This document shows positions 16,594-23,974 of a stretch of DNA of 34,141 nt, piece after piece (within the stretch, counting starts at the first letter, position 1; the number at the start of each line of letters is the position of its first letter). The DNA comes from an uncultured Lachnospiraceae bacterium (GTDB taxonomy: Bacteria; Bacillota_A; Clostridia; Lachnospirales; Lachnospiraceae): assembly GCA_902801585.1 (NCBI GenBank), contig CADCIU010000029.1, positions 1 to 34,141 of the forward strand. Reading direction: 5' to 3'. The position numbers were made by a program, and so were the translations under genes. The notes under the pieces were generated by a model that saw only the letters and a list, made by a program, of their open reading frames with translations, searched no databases and was not told the origin of the DNA.

Positions 16594-18489
16594 TTAGTCT
16601 AAGTAGACTGCGCCGAACTTGCAGTTCTGGTTGCAGAGGCCGCACTTGATGCAGATACTCTTGTCAATGTGATGCGGCTCCTTCACCTTACCGGTGATCG
16701 CGCCGACAGGGCAGTTTCTGGAGCAGAGCGTACATCCTTTGCACTTCTCGGGATCGATCACATAGTGAAGCAGATCTTTACACTTCTTGGCCGCGCATCT
16801 CTTGTTCTCAATGTGCTCCACATACTCCTCGCGGAAATAGCGGAGTGTCGAGACGACCGGGTTGGAAGCAGTCTGTCCGAGCGCGCAGAGGCAGGATACC
16901 TTCATGTGCGCTGCCAGCTCCTCGATCTTGTCGAGCTCTTCCATCGTCGCATGGCCCTTTGTGATGTCGTCCAGCATGTGCAGAAGGCGCTTGGTTCCGA
17001 TTCTGCAGGGAGAACATTTACCGCAGGACTCCTCGCAGGTGAATTCCAGATAGAACTTGGCGATATCGACCATGCAGGTGTCTTCATCCATGATGATCAG
17101 TCCGCCGGAGCCCATCATCGATCCGATCTTGGCAAGACTCTCGTAATCAATGGGTGTATCGATATGGACAGACGGAATACATCCGCCGGAAGGTCCGCCG
17201 GTCTGGGCCGCCTTGAATTTCTTGCCATTGGGAATGCCGCCGCCGATCTCCTCAATGATCTCTCGGAGCGTGGTGCCCATGGGAACTTCCACAAGACCTA
17301 CGTTCGTGATCTTGCCGCCGAGCGCGAAGACCTTGGTGCCCTTGGAAGTCTCTGTTCCGATGGAGGAGTACCACTCGGGTCCCTTGAGAATGATCTGTGC
17401 GACGTTTGCATATGTCTCGACGTTGTTGAGAACGGTGGGTTTTCCGAAAAGTCCCTTGACTGCCGGGAACGGAGGTCTCGGACGGGGCTCACCGCGCTTG
17501 CCTTCGATCGAGGTCATCAGCGCTGTCTCCTCGCCGCAGACAAATGCGCCGGCGCCCAGACGGATCTCGACGTCGAAGTTGAAGCCTGTGCCGAAGATAT
17601 CTTTGCCCAGAAGGCCGTACTCTCTCGCCTGTTTGATCGCGATCTCAAGACGCTCTACAGCGATCGGATACTCCGCACGGACATATACATAGCCCTGGCT
17701 CGCGCCGATGGTGTAACCGGCAATCGCCATAGCCTCGAGTACTGCGTGAGGGTCGCCCTCGAGAATGGAGCGGTCCATGAATGCGCCCGGGTCACCTTCG
17801 TCGGCGTTGCAGCAGACGTATTTGATCTCGGACTGGGTCGACTTACAGAAAGCCCATTTTCTTCCGGTCGGGAAGCCCGCACCGCCGCGGCCGCGCAGTC
17901 CCGATGCCAGCATGGTATCGATGACCTGATCCTGTGTCATCTCCGTCAGCACCTTGTACAGTGCCTTGTAGCCGTCCAAAGCGATATACTCTTCAATATT
18001 TTCGGGATCGATGACGCCGCAGTTCTTGAGTGCGATTCTCATCTGCTTGGCATAGAAATTGGTCTGGCTCAGAGGCAGGATCTCTCCGTCATCGTGCACC
18101 GTCTCCGGATACAGCAGATCCTTGCAGATCATGCCCTTGATAATGTGCTCGTCAATGATGCGCTTCGCGCCTTCCGGCGTCGTCTGGGAATAGAAAGCAC
18201 CCTCCGGATATACGATCACGACCGGGCCGAGCGCGCAAAGACCGAAACATCCTGTCTTGACGATCAGAACGTCCGTCAGGCCTTTCTCCTTGATCTCATT
18301 TTCAAGCGCCTCAACAACTTTGTGACTTCCGGACGATGTACATCCCGTGCCGCCGCAGACAAGGATCTGTTTGCGGTATGCTGTGTGCTTTGCCATTTCC
18401 TCCGCTTTGGAAGCGATCAGCTTGCGGACCATGACCAGCTCTTCATTTTTCTTTTTGATCTCAGTGAGCCTGTTGAGTGTCATTGTCAT
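16594..18489 (-). CDS. hydB: NADH-binding diaphorase subunit HydB (NuoF-like)
   Basis: Flavin and NAD(H) site of the trimeric hydrogenase, 631 aa. Thioredoxin-like [2Fe-2S] domain at the N-terminus (Cys45, 50, 81, 85). NuoF core with the NADH loop GRGGAGFPTGRKW (200-212) and the FMN loop NADEGDPGAFMDR (228-240). NuoF-type [4Fe-4S] site ESCGKCSPCRIGTKR (Cys489, 492, 495) plus Cys535. C-terminal two-cluster ferredoxin (Cys583/586/589/593 and Cys613/616/619/623). This layout matches HydB of electron-bifurcating hydrogenases, where FMN splits electrons between NAD+ and ferredoxin; here that is inferred from homology. The GAGGAGGTG ribosome-binding site lies within the last codons of hydC, with the ATG 8 nt on, so translation is probably coupled. 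Confidence 0.94.
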   Translation of the reverse strand: MTMTLNRLTEIKKKNEELVMVRKLIASKAEEMAKHTAYRKQILVCGGTGCTSSGSHKVVEALENEIKEKGLTDVLIVKTGCFGLCALGPVVIVYPEGAFYSQTTPEGAKRIIDEHIIKGMICKDLLYPETVHDDGEILPLSQTNFYAKQMRIALKNCGVIDPENIEEYIALDGYKALYKVLTEMTQDQVIDTMLASGLRGRGGAGFPTGRKWAFCKSTQSEIKYVCCNADEGDPGAFMDRSILEGDPHAVLEAMAIAGYTIGASQGYVYVRAEYPIAVERLEIAIKQAREYGLLGKDIFGTGFNFDVEIRLGAGAFVCGEETALMTSIEGKRGEPRPRPPFPAVKGLFGKPTVLNNVETYANVAQIILKGPEWYSSIGTETSKGTKVFALGGKITNVGLVEVPMGTTLREIIEEIGGGIPNGKKFKAAQTGGPSGGCIPSVHIDTPIDYESLAKIGSMMGSGGLIIMDEDTCMVDIAKFYLEFTCEESCGKCSPCRIGTKRLLHMLDDITKGHATMEELDKIEELAAHMKVSCLCALGQTASNPVVSTLRYFREEYVEHIENKRCAAKKCKDLLHYVIDPEKCKGCTLCSRNCPVGAITGKVKEPHHIDKSICIKCGLCNQNCKFGAVYLD

Positions 18490-18492
18490 GGC

Positions 18493-18984
18493 TTACACCT
18501 CCTCATAGTAAGAGTCAATAATCTTCACTGCGGATTCCGGCGTACATTTGCCGTAAACCTCTCCGTCAACGGTCATGACCGGAGCAAGTCCGCAGGCGCC
18601 AAGACAGCGGCAGCTGTCAATGGAGAAAAAGCCGTCCGGCGTACATTCTCCCGCCTTGATCCCGAGCCGGTCCTCAATTGCCGAGAGGATCTTGTCAGCT
18701 CCCTTGACATAGCAAGCTGTTCCGAGACATACGCTGACCGTATGCTCTCCTTTCGGTGTCAGAGTAAACTGCGAATAGAACGTAGCCACGCCAAAAACCT
18801 GTGACAGCGGTACGTTCATCTCCTGCGCGATGATCTCCTGAACCTCCCTGGGAAGATATCCGTAGATGCCCTGTGCCTCCTGAAGCACCGGCATCATTGC
18901 TCCCGGCTGGTCTTTATGCTTCCTGATGAATTTCCGAAGCTCGCGCTCCTGTTTGGGTGTTCCCCGAAAAGCCATATTAGCCAT
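18493..18984 (-). CDS. hydC: HydC, NuoE-like [2Fe-2S] subunit
   Basis: Small thioredoxin-like [2Fe-2S] subunit (163 aa) of the trimeric hydrogenase. The four ligands are in VSVCLGTACYVKG and SCRCLGACGLAP; the N-terminal helix bundle has the AQGIYGYLPREV and VFGVATFYSQF signatures of the NuoE family. First gene of hydCBA. The start is the ATG at 18984, which has AAAGGAGA about 9 nt upstream; the longer frame to 19011 has no proper box. Only 3 bp separate its stop from hydB. A promoter with a possible Rex site lies about 75 bp upstream. Confidence 0.92.
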   Translation of the reverse strand: MANMAFRGTPKQERELRKFIRKHKDQPGAMMPVLQEAQGIYGYLPREVQEIIAQEMNVPLSQVFGVATFYSQFTLTPKGEHTVSVCLGTACYVKGADKILSAIEDRLGIKAGECTPDGFFSIDSCRCLGACGLAPVMTVDGEVYGKCTPESAVKIIDSYYEEV

Positions 18985-19050
18985 CGATTCCCATCTCCTT
19001 TCCGGTTGCATGAAAGCAAATTAGAATTGTGTTCGAATCCGTTTGGACCT

Positions 19051-19087
19051 TTGTTAAATTTTACACTATTTTGGCCAAGTTAGACAA
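19051..19087 (-). promoter_or_regulatory. Promoter of hydCBA with a Rex-like site over the -10
   Basis: On the minus strand, TTGTCT (19087-19082), an 18-bp spacer and TAAAAT (19063-19058). Overlapping it, plus-strand 19051-19068 reads TTGTTAAATTTTACACTA. The left half is a perfect half of the Rex consensus TTGTTAAN4TTAACAA; the right half matches 4 of 7. Rex senses NADH/NAD+ and is known to control fermentation and hydrogenase genes in Clostridia. A repressor over the -10 would link hydrogenase expression to redox state. The promoter is fairly likely; the Rex assignment is tentative. Confidence 0.5.
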
Positions 19088-19150
19088 CTATTCCCGTAAT
19101 TTTCCTGTAATCTTTACTCAATTTACACTGTTCTTTTTAAAGGACATTTC

Positions 19151-19179
19151 AGGAGACAGAGAACCGTCCCCTGTCTCCT
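19151..19179. repeat. REP-like hairpin, GGAGACAG-stem type, single unit
   Basis: AGGAGACAG (19151-19159) and CTGTCTCCT (19171-19179) form a perfect 9-bp stem whose loop is exactly AGAACCGTCCC (19160-19170), the reverse of the core GGGACGGTTCT. It lies 15 bp beyond the stop codon of the next minus-strand gene. There is no T-run, so it is not a classic terminator. Confidence 0.85.
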
Positions 19180-19193
19180 CCTTAGTTTTCTTC

Positions 19194-19646
19194 TTAGGAA
19201 GGAAAAGAATTTGTCTGATCTCTATAGGGCATCCCGGCTTTTACCCATTTATTGATCTGTAAGCCTGTAACAATTCCAACGATCGGCGGCAATAATCCTA
19301 AGAGTCCCATGGATCGGCCCATCCGGGTAATAGTAAGAATGAATAATGTGACGATCGAAACAATATACAGGATCACGGGAGGCATCACTTTCGTGGGATC
19401 CTCTTTTACTTTAAGGCCTAAAGCACCGGCAATGATCTCCAGAAAATCCGGTATGCAGAGCAAAAAAGCTGAAAACAGTTTGATGCCGACAGACTCGCCC
19501 TCGTAAGCCATAAAAATCAATACCACACCCGCGATAACGCCAATAACAGACAATACAATTGATACTATGGCCATGATATGAAACCACTTAGCCGCTTTTT
19601 CAACACCGGATCCTGCATAAACATCTGTACTTTTCTTGTTTTCCAT
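19194..19646 (-). CDS. Small four-helix membrane protein of unknown function
   Basis: 150-residue hydrophobic protein with an N-terminal soluble stretch (MENKKSTDVYAGSGVEKAAK) and about four membrane segments: about 20-48 (FHIMAIVSIVLSVIGVIAGV), 55-78, 88-107 (PPVILYIVSIVTLFILTI) and 113-132 (MGLLGLLPPIVGIVTGL). No signal peptide and no recognised catalytic motif. The frame is open for 98 more codons upstream, but the ATG at 19646 has AAAGGAGA 8 nt before it, and the upstream part crosses a REP-like palindrome, so the short form is chosen. Single gene flanked by REP-like repeats on both sides. Confidence 0.7.
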   Translation of the reverse strand: MENKKSTDVYAGSGVEKAAKWFHIMAIVSIVLSVIGVIAGVVLIFMAYEGESVGIKLFSAFLLCIPDFLEIIAGALGLKVKEDPTKVMPPVILYIVSIVTLFILTITRMGRSMGLLGLLPPIVGIVTGLQINKWVKAGMPYRDQTNSFPS

Positions 19647-19667
19647 TCTATTTCTCCTTTCGTTAGC

Positions 19668-19738
19668 GGTGTCAAAGGGACGGTTCTTCTGACAACTTTT
19701 GTGCCAAAAGTTGTCAGAAGAACCGTCCCCTTGACACC
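19668..19738. repeat. REP-like inverted pair, TGTCA-stem type
   Basis: Two 33-nt units in head-to-head orientation (19668-19700 and 19706-19738) with a 5-nt spacer and a single mismatch. Each unit has the core GGGACGGTTCT flanked by TGTCA and TGACA, which pair with each other, plus a GTGT end and a CAACTTTT end. It lies 22 bp upstream of the start of the membrane-protein gene and would form a very stable hairpin in any transcript that crosses it. Confidence 0.9.
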
Positions 19739-19771
19739 TTTCATCAAGTATAATTAAAGAACAAGATAATA

Positions 19772-19937
19772 GCAACAACAAGCACGCGAACCGGAGCACC
19801 CGGCAGAAAGGAAAAAGACGCATGTCCTTCAGAACGATCCGGGACCGGATGAGTGGGATGAATTTATCGTCAACCGAAAAGAGAGCTATGTTTTGACAGG
19901 AGGCAAATGGCTTGACCTGACATCGAGCGAGGGGTGT
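19772..19937 (+). pseudogene. Possible gene remnant between REP-like repeats
   Basis: An open plus-strand frame without a start codon or ribosome-binding site reads in part DEWDEFIVNRKESYVLTGG, followed by KWLDLTSSE. It has protein-like composition and runs into the next REP-like unit. I do not recognise the family. It may be the decayed end of a gene cut by repeat insertion, or chance. Confidence 0.2.
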
Positions 19938-19961
19938 CACGGGGACGGTTCTTTTGACAAC
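19933..19961. repeat. REP-like unit, TGTCA-stem type, single
   Basis: GGTGTCAC, GGGGACGGTTCT, then TTTTGACAAC: the same core and the same TGTCA/TGACA stem as the pair at 19668-19738, in plus orientation. A small CTCTTAAGAG palindrome follows at 19961-19970. Confidence 0.85.
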
Positions 19962-20041
19962 TCTTAAGAGGTGTAGTGACAGTACCGGCCAACCCGCTTC
20001 ATCCGGAGAGGAATACGTGAGAAATATATGAGGAATGCAGC

Positions 20042-20875
20042 ATGAACGATCTAATGCGTGAGAGCCTGAGCTATTTTGGCTTGTACAGAAAGATGCTTCA
20101 GGTAAAGAGAAAATACAAACCGGAAATGGTCCGCTGCGGGAAAGACAAGGAACAGTATTTCCTGTACTACGAGCCGGACAGGCTCGCGAGCGGCAAGATC
20201 ATCGTCTGGATCCACGGCGGTGGCTGGAACGCGGGGAACCCGAAATTTTTCGACTATGTCGGCCAGTGCGTCTGCAGAGAGGGCTACCGCTTCGTGTCAC
20301 TGGGCTACAGGCTGTCTCCCAAGTACAAATACCCCTGCCAGCTCAGGGACGTATGCACCGGATACAGCTCCGCGGTCCGCTATTTGGAGGAACGCGGTAT
20401 TGATACATCCGAAATCATTGTGGCAGGCCCGTCCGCCGGCGCACATCTTGCTTCTATCATGTGCTACTGCCGGAAAGCGCAGAAAAAGTACAATGTCGAT
20501 ATTACAAACATCATCGGCTTTATCGGCTCCGGCGGGCCCTACAGCTTCCGGGACGACCAGGGGCTGATGCTCAGGCTCCTCGAAGACCAGCTCTTTAAGA
20601 AGGATTACGATCGCAGAAACGGCGAGCCGGTCTCGCTGATGTCAGGGAACCATATTCCCATGCTCCTGATCCAGAGCCGACACGACGGTCTCGTCGAATA
20701 TGCCTGCGCCGAGGACTTCGCGAGGAAAGCGGAAGAAGTCGGAAACGCCTGTGAGCTGTACAGCGTCACCGACAGGAAAAACACGCATTCGTGGTACACA
20801 GCCGGAATGTTCATGGAGACCAGGAAGGAAAACCGGGGCCTTGACAAATTCTTCTCCTGGATCGAGGCGCGCTGA
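20042..20875 (+). CDS. Alpha/beta hydrolase, esterase-like
   Basis: Cytosolic serine hydrolase, 277 aa, of the BD-FAE/hormone-sensitive-lipase-like group. Oxyanion-hole motif HGGGW at 58-62, nucleophile elbow GPSAGAH with Ser131, and probable acid Asp215 and base His249 in the usual order and spacing. No signal peptide. Likely acts on small esters or acetylated substrates; the true substrate is unknown. The ATG has GAGGA 7 nt upstream. The gene is flanked by REP-like repeats and is convergent with the phosphatase-like gene. Confidence 0.85.
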   Translation: MNDLMRESLSYFGLYRKMLQVKRKYKPEMVRCGKDKEQYFLYYEPDRLASGKIIVWIHGGGWNAGNPKFFDYVGQCVCREGYRFVSLGYRLSPKYKYPCQLRDVCTGYSSAVRYLEERGIDTSEIIVAGPSAGAHLASIMCYCRKAQKKYNVDITNIIGFIGSGGPYSFRDDQGLMLRLLEDQLFKKDYDRRNGEPVSLMSGNHIPMLLIQSRHDGLVEYACAEDFARKAEEVGNACELYSVTDRKNTHSWYTAGMFMETRKENRGLDKFFSWIEAR

Positions 20876-20888
20876 CTGGGAGACAGGG

Positions 20889-20980
20889 GGGAGACAGGGG
20901 ACGGTTCTCTCTCTCCTTCTTAATAAAAGGAGACAGAGAACCGTCCCCTGTCTCCCTCCCGAGAACCGTCCCCTATCTCC
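20889..20980. repeat. REP-like cluster, GGAGACAG-stem type
   Basis: An inverted pair of 30-nt units (20889-20918 and 20927-20956, one mismatch, 8-nt spacer) is followed by a degraded third unit (20961-20980) and preceded by a partial copy of the outer stem (20878-20890). The core is again GGGACGGTTCT. It fills the gap between two convergent genes and ends directly at the stop codon of the minus-strand gene at 20982. It may act as a bidirectional transcript end. Confidence 0.9.
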
Positions 20981-20981
20981 T

Positions 20982-21770
20982 TCATTCCAAATACATATCT
21001 CGGAGCTTTGTCAGCTTCTCCTCATCAAACCCGTATTCCTGTTCCATGTAATTCTCATAGGTCCCGTACTTCTCCAGGATTTCGGACATCATCATGTCCG
21101 CCGATTGGGGGAGGACACCGCCCACCATGGTCAGAAAAGATCTTGCGTTGTTCAGGTTGTCGGTGAGGACTTTATACTTCTCCATGAGGGCTTCGATCTC
21201 TGCTCTCCTCGTCACATTGCTCTGCATATAGTCTGCTTTGACAGTCTCCTCGGGAACGCCCAGGGCCAGCAGGATCAGCATCGCCGCCACGCCCGTCCGG
21301 TCCTTCCCGTTGGAACAATGAAACAGAAGAGGCGCCGTTCCGCTCAGCAGGCTGTCGAACATAAACTGATAGGATTCATTGGAGAAAGCCAGCGATGCCA
21401 TATAGCTTGAGACCAGCACGTCGATCGTGTTTCCTTTCTGATCTTCGTCGAAGATCAGGCTTGCCAGATCCGCCGGAGAGTTCAGGTCCTCGATCATATT
21501 TTGGAACCCTGCGCATTTATTATAGTAGACAGCTCCAGCCAGAGGAGGATCCGGTCTCTTGCGCGCGCCGGATTCGGCCCGGAAATCCAGGACCATCCTA
21601 ATGCCCAATGCCTGCACTGGTTCCAGTTCTTTTTTGTCAAAAAAGTAAAGTGCACTGCTTCTGTAGAGAAGCCCTTTTCTGACATATCTCCCGTCTCCTG
21701 CCTGAAGGCCTCCGAGATCTCTGATGTTCAATTTGATCGGCAGCTGCTCGATCGACTTGTAGTTTGACAT
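20982..21770 (-). CDS. Tyrosine/dual-specificity protein phosphatase, IphP-like
   Basis: 262-residue phosphatase of the Y_phosphatase3 group. N-terminal NIRDLGG (15-21) is typical, and the P-loop HCSNGKDRTG gives Cys152 and Arg158 of the CX5R active site. No signal peptide. Substrates may be phosphotyrosine proteins or phosphoinositide-like molecules. Divergent from the sigma-factor gene and convergent with the hydrolase gene. The ATG follows GGAGAGAAGG. Confidence 0.88.
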   Translation of the reverse strand: MSNYKSIEQLPIKLNIRDLGGLQAGDGRYVRKGLLYRSSALYFFDKKELEPVQALGIRMVLDFRAESGARKRPDPPLAGAVYYNKCAGFQNMIEDLNSPADLASLIFDEDQKGNTIDVLVSSYMASLAFSNESYQFMFDSLLSGTAPLLFHCSNGKDRTGVAAMLILLALGVPEETVKADYMQSNVTRRAEIEALMEKYKVLTDNLNNARSFLTMVGGVLPQSADMMMSEILEKYGTYENYMEQEYGFDEEKLTKLRDMYLE

Positions 21771-21870
21771 GCCTTCTCTCCATTTCCGCTCTGTAACTCA
21801 ATATATAGATTTTAGCATACTTGTACATGAAATCATCAAAATACAAAAATCTTCCGCCGCCCGCACATAT

Positions 21871-21894
21871 CATGTACGATATTCGTTATACATG
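21871..21894. promoter_or_regulatory. Inverted repeat upstream of the sigma-factor gene
   Basis: CATGTA (21871-21876) and TACATG (21889-21894) flank a 12-bp centre, 17 bp before the sigma-factor ATG; another TGTACATG lies at about 21823-21830. It may be an operator or promoter element in the divergent region 21771-21910. No clear -35/-10 pair was found. Confidence 0.3.
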
Positions 21895-21910
21895 TTGAGA
21901 GGTATAAAAT

Positions 21911-22435
21911 ATGAGTATAGACATCAGTATGCAGTACGACCGCCTGTATCGTTACTGCTATTACCATACTCACAACCGAATATTGGCGCAGGATATCGTA
22001 CAGGAGGCTTTTACCCGCTACATGGAGCGGTATGGAAGCCCGGATGAGAAAAATGCCGTGCCGTACCTGTACGTGATCGCAAGAAATCTGTGCATAGATC
22101 ATTACCGAAGACAAGGTACGCATACTGAGAAACCTCTGCAGGAGCAGACTTACGGAGAAAACCTGAGCGAGGGGCAATCAACAGCAGGTTATTCCACAGC
22201 GGAGGACGACTCTCAAAATGCCCTGATCACCAGACTGAGCGTTCAGCGCGCCATGGCAAGGCTGTCGGAGGAAGAACGGGAGCTGCTGCTCCTGATCAGC
22301 GTAAATGAAGTCTCTGTCAGAGAAGCCAGTATGATTCTCGGCATCTCGAGATTTGCCGTATACAGAAGGCTGCGTCTTGCGCAGAAGCATTTTCGCGAAG
22401 AACTTGGAAAGGAGGGGATCGACGGTGATTACTGA
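21911..22435 (+). CDS. ECF-type RNA polymerase sigma factor
   Basis: 174-residue extracytoplasmic-function sigma factor. Region 2 at about 5-65 (ILAQDIVQEAFTRYMERYG, then YLYVIARNLCIDHYRR), a variable linker at about 68-100, and region 4 at about 105-165 (LSEEERELLLLISVNEVSVREASMILGISR with the recognition helix). It should direct RNA polymerase to a small regulon, probably including its own operon. It overlaps by 11 nt with the next gene. GAGAGG lies 7 nt before the ATG. Confidence 0.9.
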   Translation: MSIDISMQYDRLYRYCYYHTHNRILAQDIVQEAFTRYMERYGSPDEKNAVPYLYVIARNLCIDHYRRQGTHTEKPLQEQTYGENLSEGQSTAGYSTAEDDSQNALITRLSVQRAMARLSEEERELLLLISVNEVSVREASMILGISRFAVYRRLRLAQKHFREELGKEGIDGDY

Positions 22436-23198
22436 CGCAAAAAACAGAGAACTGCTGCTTATGTATTTTGACTCCGGCGAGAAGCCGGATCCGGTAAAAA
22501 AGGACGTATTCCTTAAGAGAGTGACAGCAGGACAAATACCGAAGGCCGCGAAGATCACTCTGGGCCGGATGCTGCTGATCCAGGCAAATTACATCCGGAA
22601 AACCGTCTGGCTGACTGCTCTGCTTCTTCTGGCAGCAGCTGCACTGATCACAAGGGGAAATCCGAAAAGCGTGTTGCAGATCGCAGCGCTGACACCCCTT
22701 CTTGCATTCGTCACAGAGATCGAGACGAAAAGGTCATATGCCTACGGAATGGCGGAGCTGGAAATGACAACACTGTTTTCTCTGAAGAGTATCCGGTATG
22801 CACGTTTTCTGCTCTTGGGGTTGTTTGATCTGGCTGTGCTGGCAGTGCTTTCGCTGCTCATAAGGAAACACATCGAAATAAGCGTAATGCTGACACTGGC
22901 CTGCCTGCTCCTGCCGTTTCTTCTGACGATGATGGGCGGGCTTCTCCTGGCGCGGACCGCTTTCGGGCGAAACCACCCTTACAGCTCGGGAGTTCCTGCC
23001 CTCATCACAGCAGCGGGCACACAAGGACTTCTCCTGCCGGAAAGCCCTCTTGCAAGAGCCGTTAATAACGCGATGGCAGTGCATGATCTTGCATGGATCC
23101 CGGAAGCAGCAGCCGCCCTCATGATGATCACAGTGATCGCTCTTTTCTGCGCAAATGTCAATAAAGAAGAGGAAATGACCGCTCTTTGGAATCAATGA
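22425..23198 (+). CDS. Membrane protein coupled to the sigma factor (possible anti-sigma or exporter part)
   Basis: 257 residues with a cytoplasmic N-terminus of about 60 residues and about six membrane segments (TVWLTALLLLAAAALI; FLLLGLFDLAVLAVLSLLI; VMLTLACLLLPFLLTMMGGL; further pairs near the C-terminus). The start is GTG at 22425, after AAGGAGG, and overlaps the sigma-factor gene in a different frame. Its stop overlaps the ABC ATPase start as ATGA. This tight coupling suggests it either holds the sigma factor or belongs to the ABC exporter. No zinc-finger anti-sigma motif is visible. Confidence 0.75.
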   Translation: MITDAKNRELLLMYFDSGEKPDPVKKDVFLKRVTAGQIPKAAKITLGRMLLIQANYIRKTVWLTALLLLAAAALITRGNPKSVLQIAALTPLLAFVTEIETKRSYAYGMAELEMTTLFSLKSIRYARFLLLGLFDLAVLAVLSLLIRKHIEISVMLTLACLLLPFLLTMMGGLLLARTAFGRNHPYSSGVPALITAAGTQGLLLPESPLARAVNNAMAVHDLAWIPEAAAALMMITVIALFCANVNKEEEMTALWNQ

Positions 23199-23911
23199 CT
23201 GAAAGGATATCAGAGCAAATGGAACTGAAAATAGACAGGGTCTCCAAGCAATACAGGAACAAGATCGCGGTGGACCGCCTCAGTGCCGTGCTCCGCACGG
23301 GAGTAACGGGACTTCTGGGCGCCAATGGCGCAGGAAAGACAACGCTCCTTCGCATGATCTGCGGCGTTCTCACGCCGACCGGCGGGGAGATCACCTACAA
23401 TGGAATCCCTGTATCCGAGGAACGCTATCGAAACGTTCTCGGGTATCTGCCCCAGGAGTTCGGATGCTATCCGGAATTCACGGGCAGAGATTTCCTGCTC
23501 TATTTTGCCGCATTAAAAGGACTTCCCAAAAGCGAAGCTTTGGTCCGAAGTGAGGAACTTCTCGAGGAGGTCGGTTTGGCTGATGTATCCAAAAAGAGTG
23601 TCCGCACATATTCGGGCGGCATGAAGCAGCGCCTTGGTATTGCGCAGGCACTGCTCAACAGGCCGCAGGTGCTGATCCTGGATGAGCCGACAGCAGGACT
23701 GGATCCTATGGAGCGCGTGCGCCTCCGGGAGCTGATCGGGGAGATCGGCAAGAGCAGTATCGTGCTGCTCTCGACGCACATAGTCTCTGACGTGGAGCAC
23801 ATCGCAGACCACATTCTCTTGATGAAGGACGGCCAGCTCTTGTGGCAGGGAGAATGGAAGGATTCGGACGGCAGTCTGGAGGAGTTTTATTTGCGGGAGT
23901 TCCGGGAGTAA
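23195..23911 (+). CDS. ABC transporter ATP-binding protein (ABC-2 exporter)
   Basis: 238-residue nucleotide-binding subunit. Walker A GANGAGKTT (42-50), Q-loop region YLPQEFG, signature SGGMKQRLG, Walker B VLILDEPTAG, and the H-loop in LLSTHIVSD. This matches the drug/antibiotic-peptide export subgroup (CcmA-like). The start at 23195 gives an ATGA overlap with the preceding stop; ATG at 23219 is a serious alternative because AAGGA lies about 11 nt before it. Works with the membrane proteins on either side. Confidence 0.9.
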   Translation: MTERISEQMELKIDRVSKQYRNKIAVDRLSAVLRTGVTGLLGANGAGKTTLLRMICGVLTPTGGEITYNGIPVSEERYRNVLGYLPQEFGCYPEFTGRDFLLYFAALKGLPKSEALVRSEELLEEVGLADVSKKSVRTYSGGMKQRLGIAQALLNRPQVLILDEPTAGLDPMERVRLRELIGEIGKSSIVLLSTHIVSDVEHIADHILLMKDGQLLWQGEWKDSDGSLEEFYLREFRE

Positions 23912-23974
23912 ATCCGATGCGAACGGTAAGATCCATATCCGAATGAAAATGAGATGACGCAGGAGAACAGGTCC

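Noticed and set aside
16580..16645. Longer hydA reading frame starting inside hydB
   Set aside because: The added residues are Arg/Leu-rich and unlike the family; a GTG with AAGGAGG at the proper distance marks the real start.
16669..18804. 711-codon plus-strand open frame opposite hydB and hydC
   Set aside because: It is the antisense shadow of well-supported hydB and hydC, whose cysteine motifs match known families. Its translation is low-complexity in Asp/Leu/Arg with no domain, and no ribosome-binding site is seen.
19731..19754. TTGACA and TATAAT as a plus-strand promoter
   Set aside because: The spacer is only 12 bp, and the TTGACA belongs to the REP-like arm.
19647..19940. 98-codon upstream extension of the small membrane protein
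   Set aside because: It crosses the REP-like palindrome and lacks a ribosome-binding site, whereas the internal ATG has AAAGGAGA at 8 nt.
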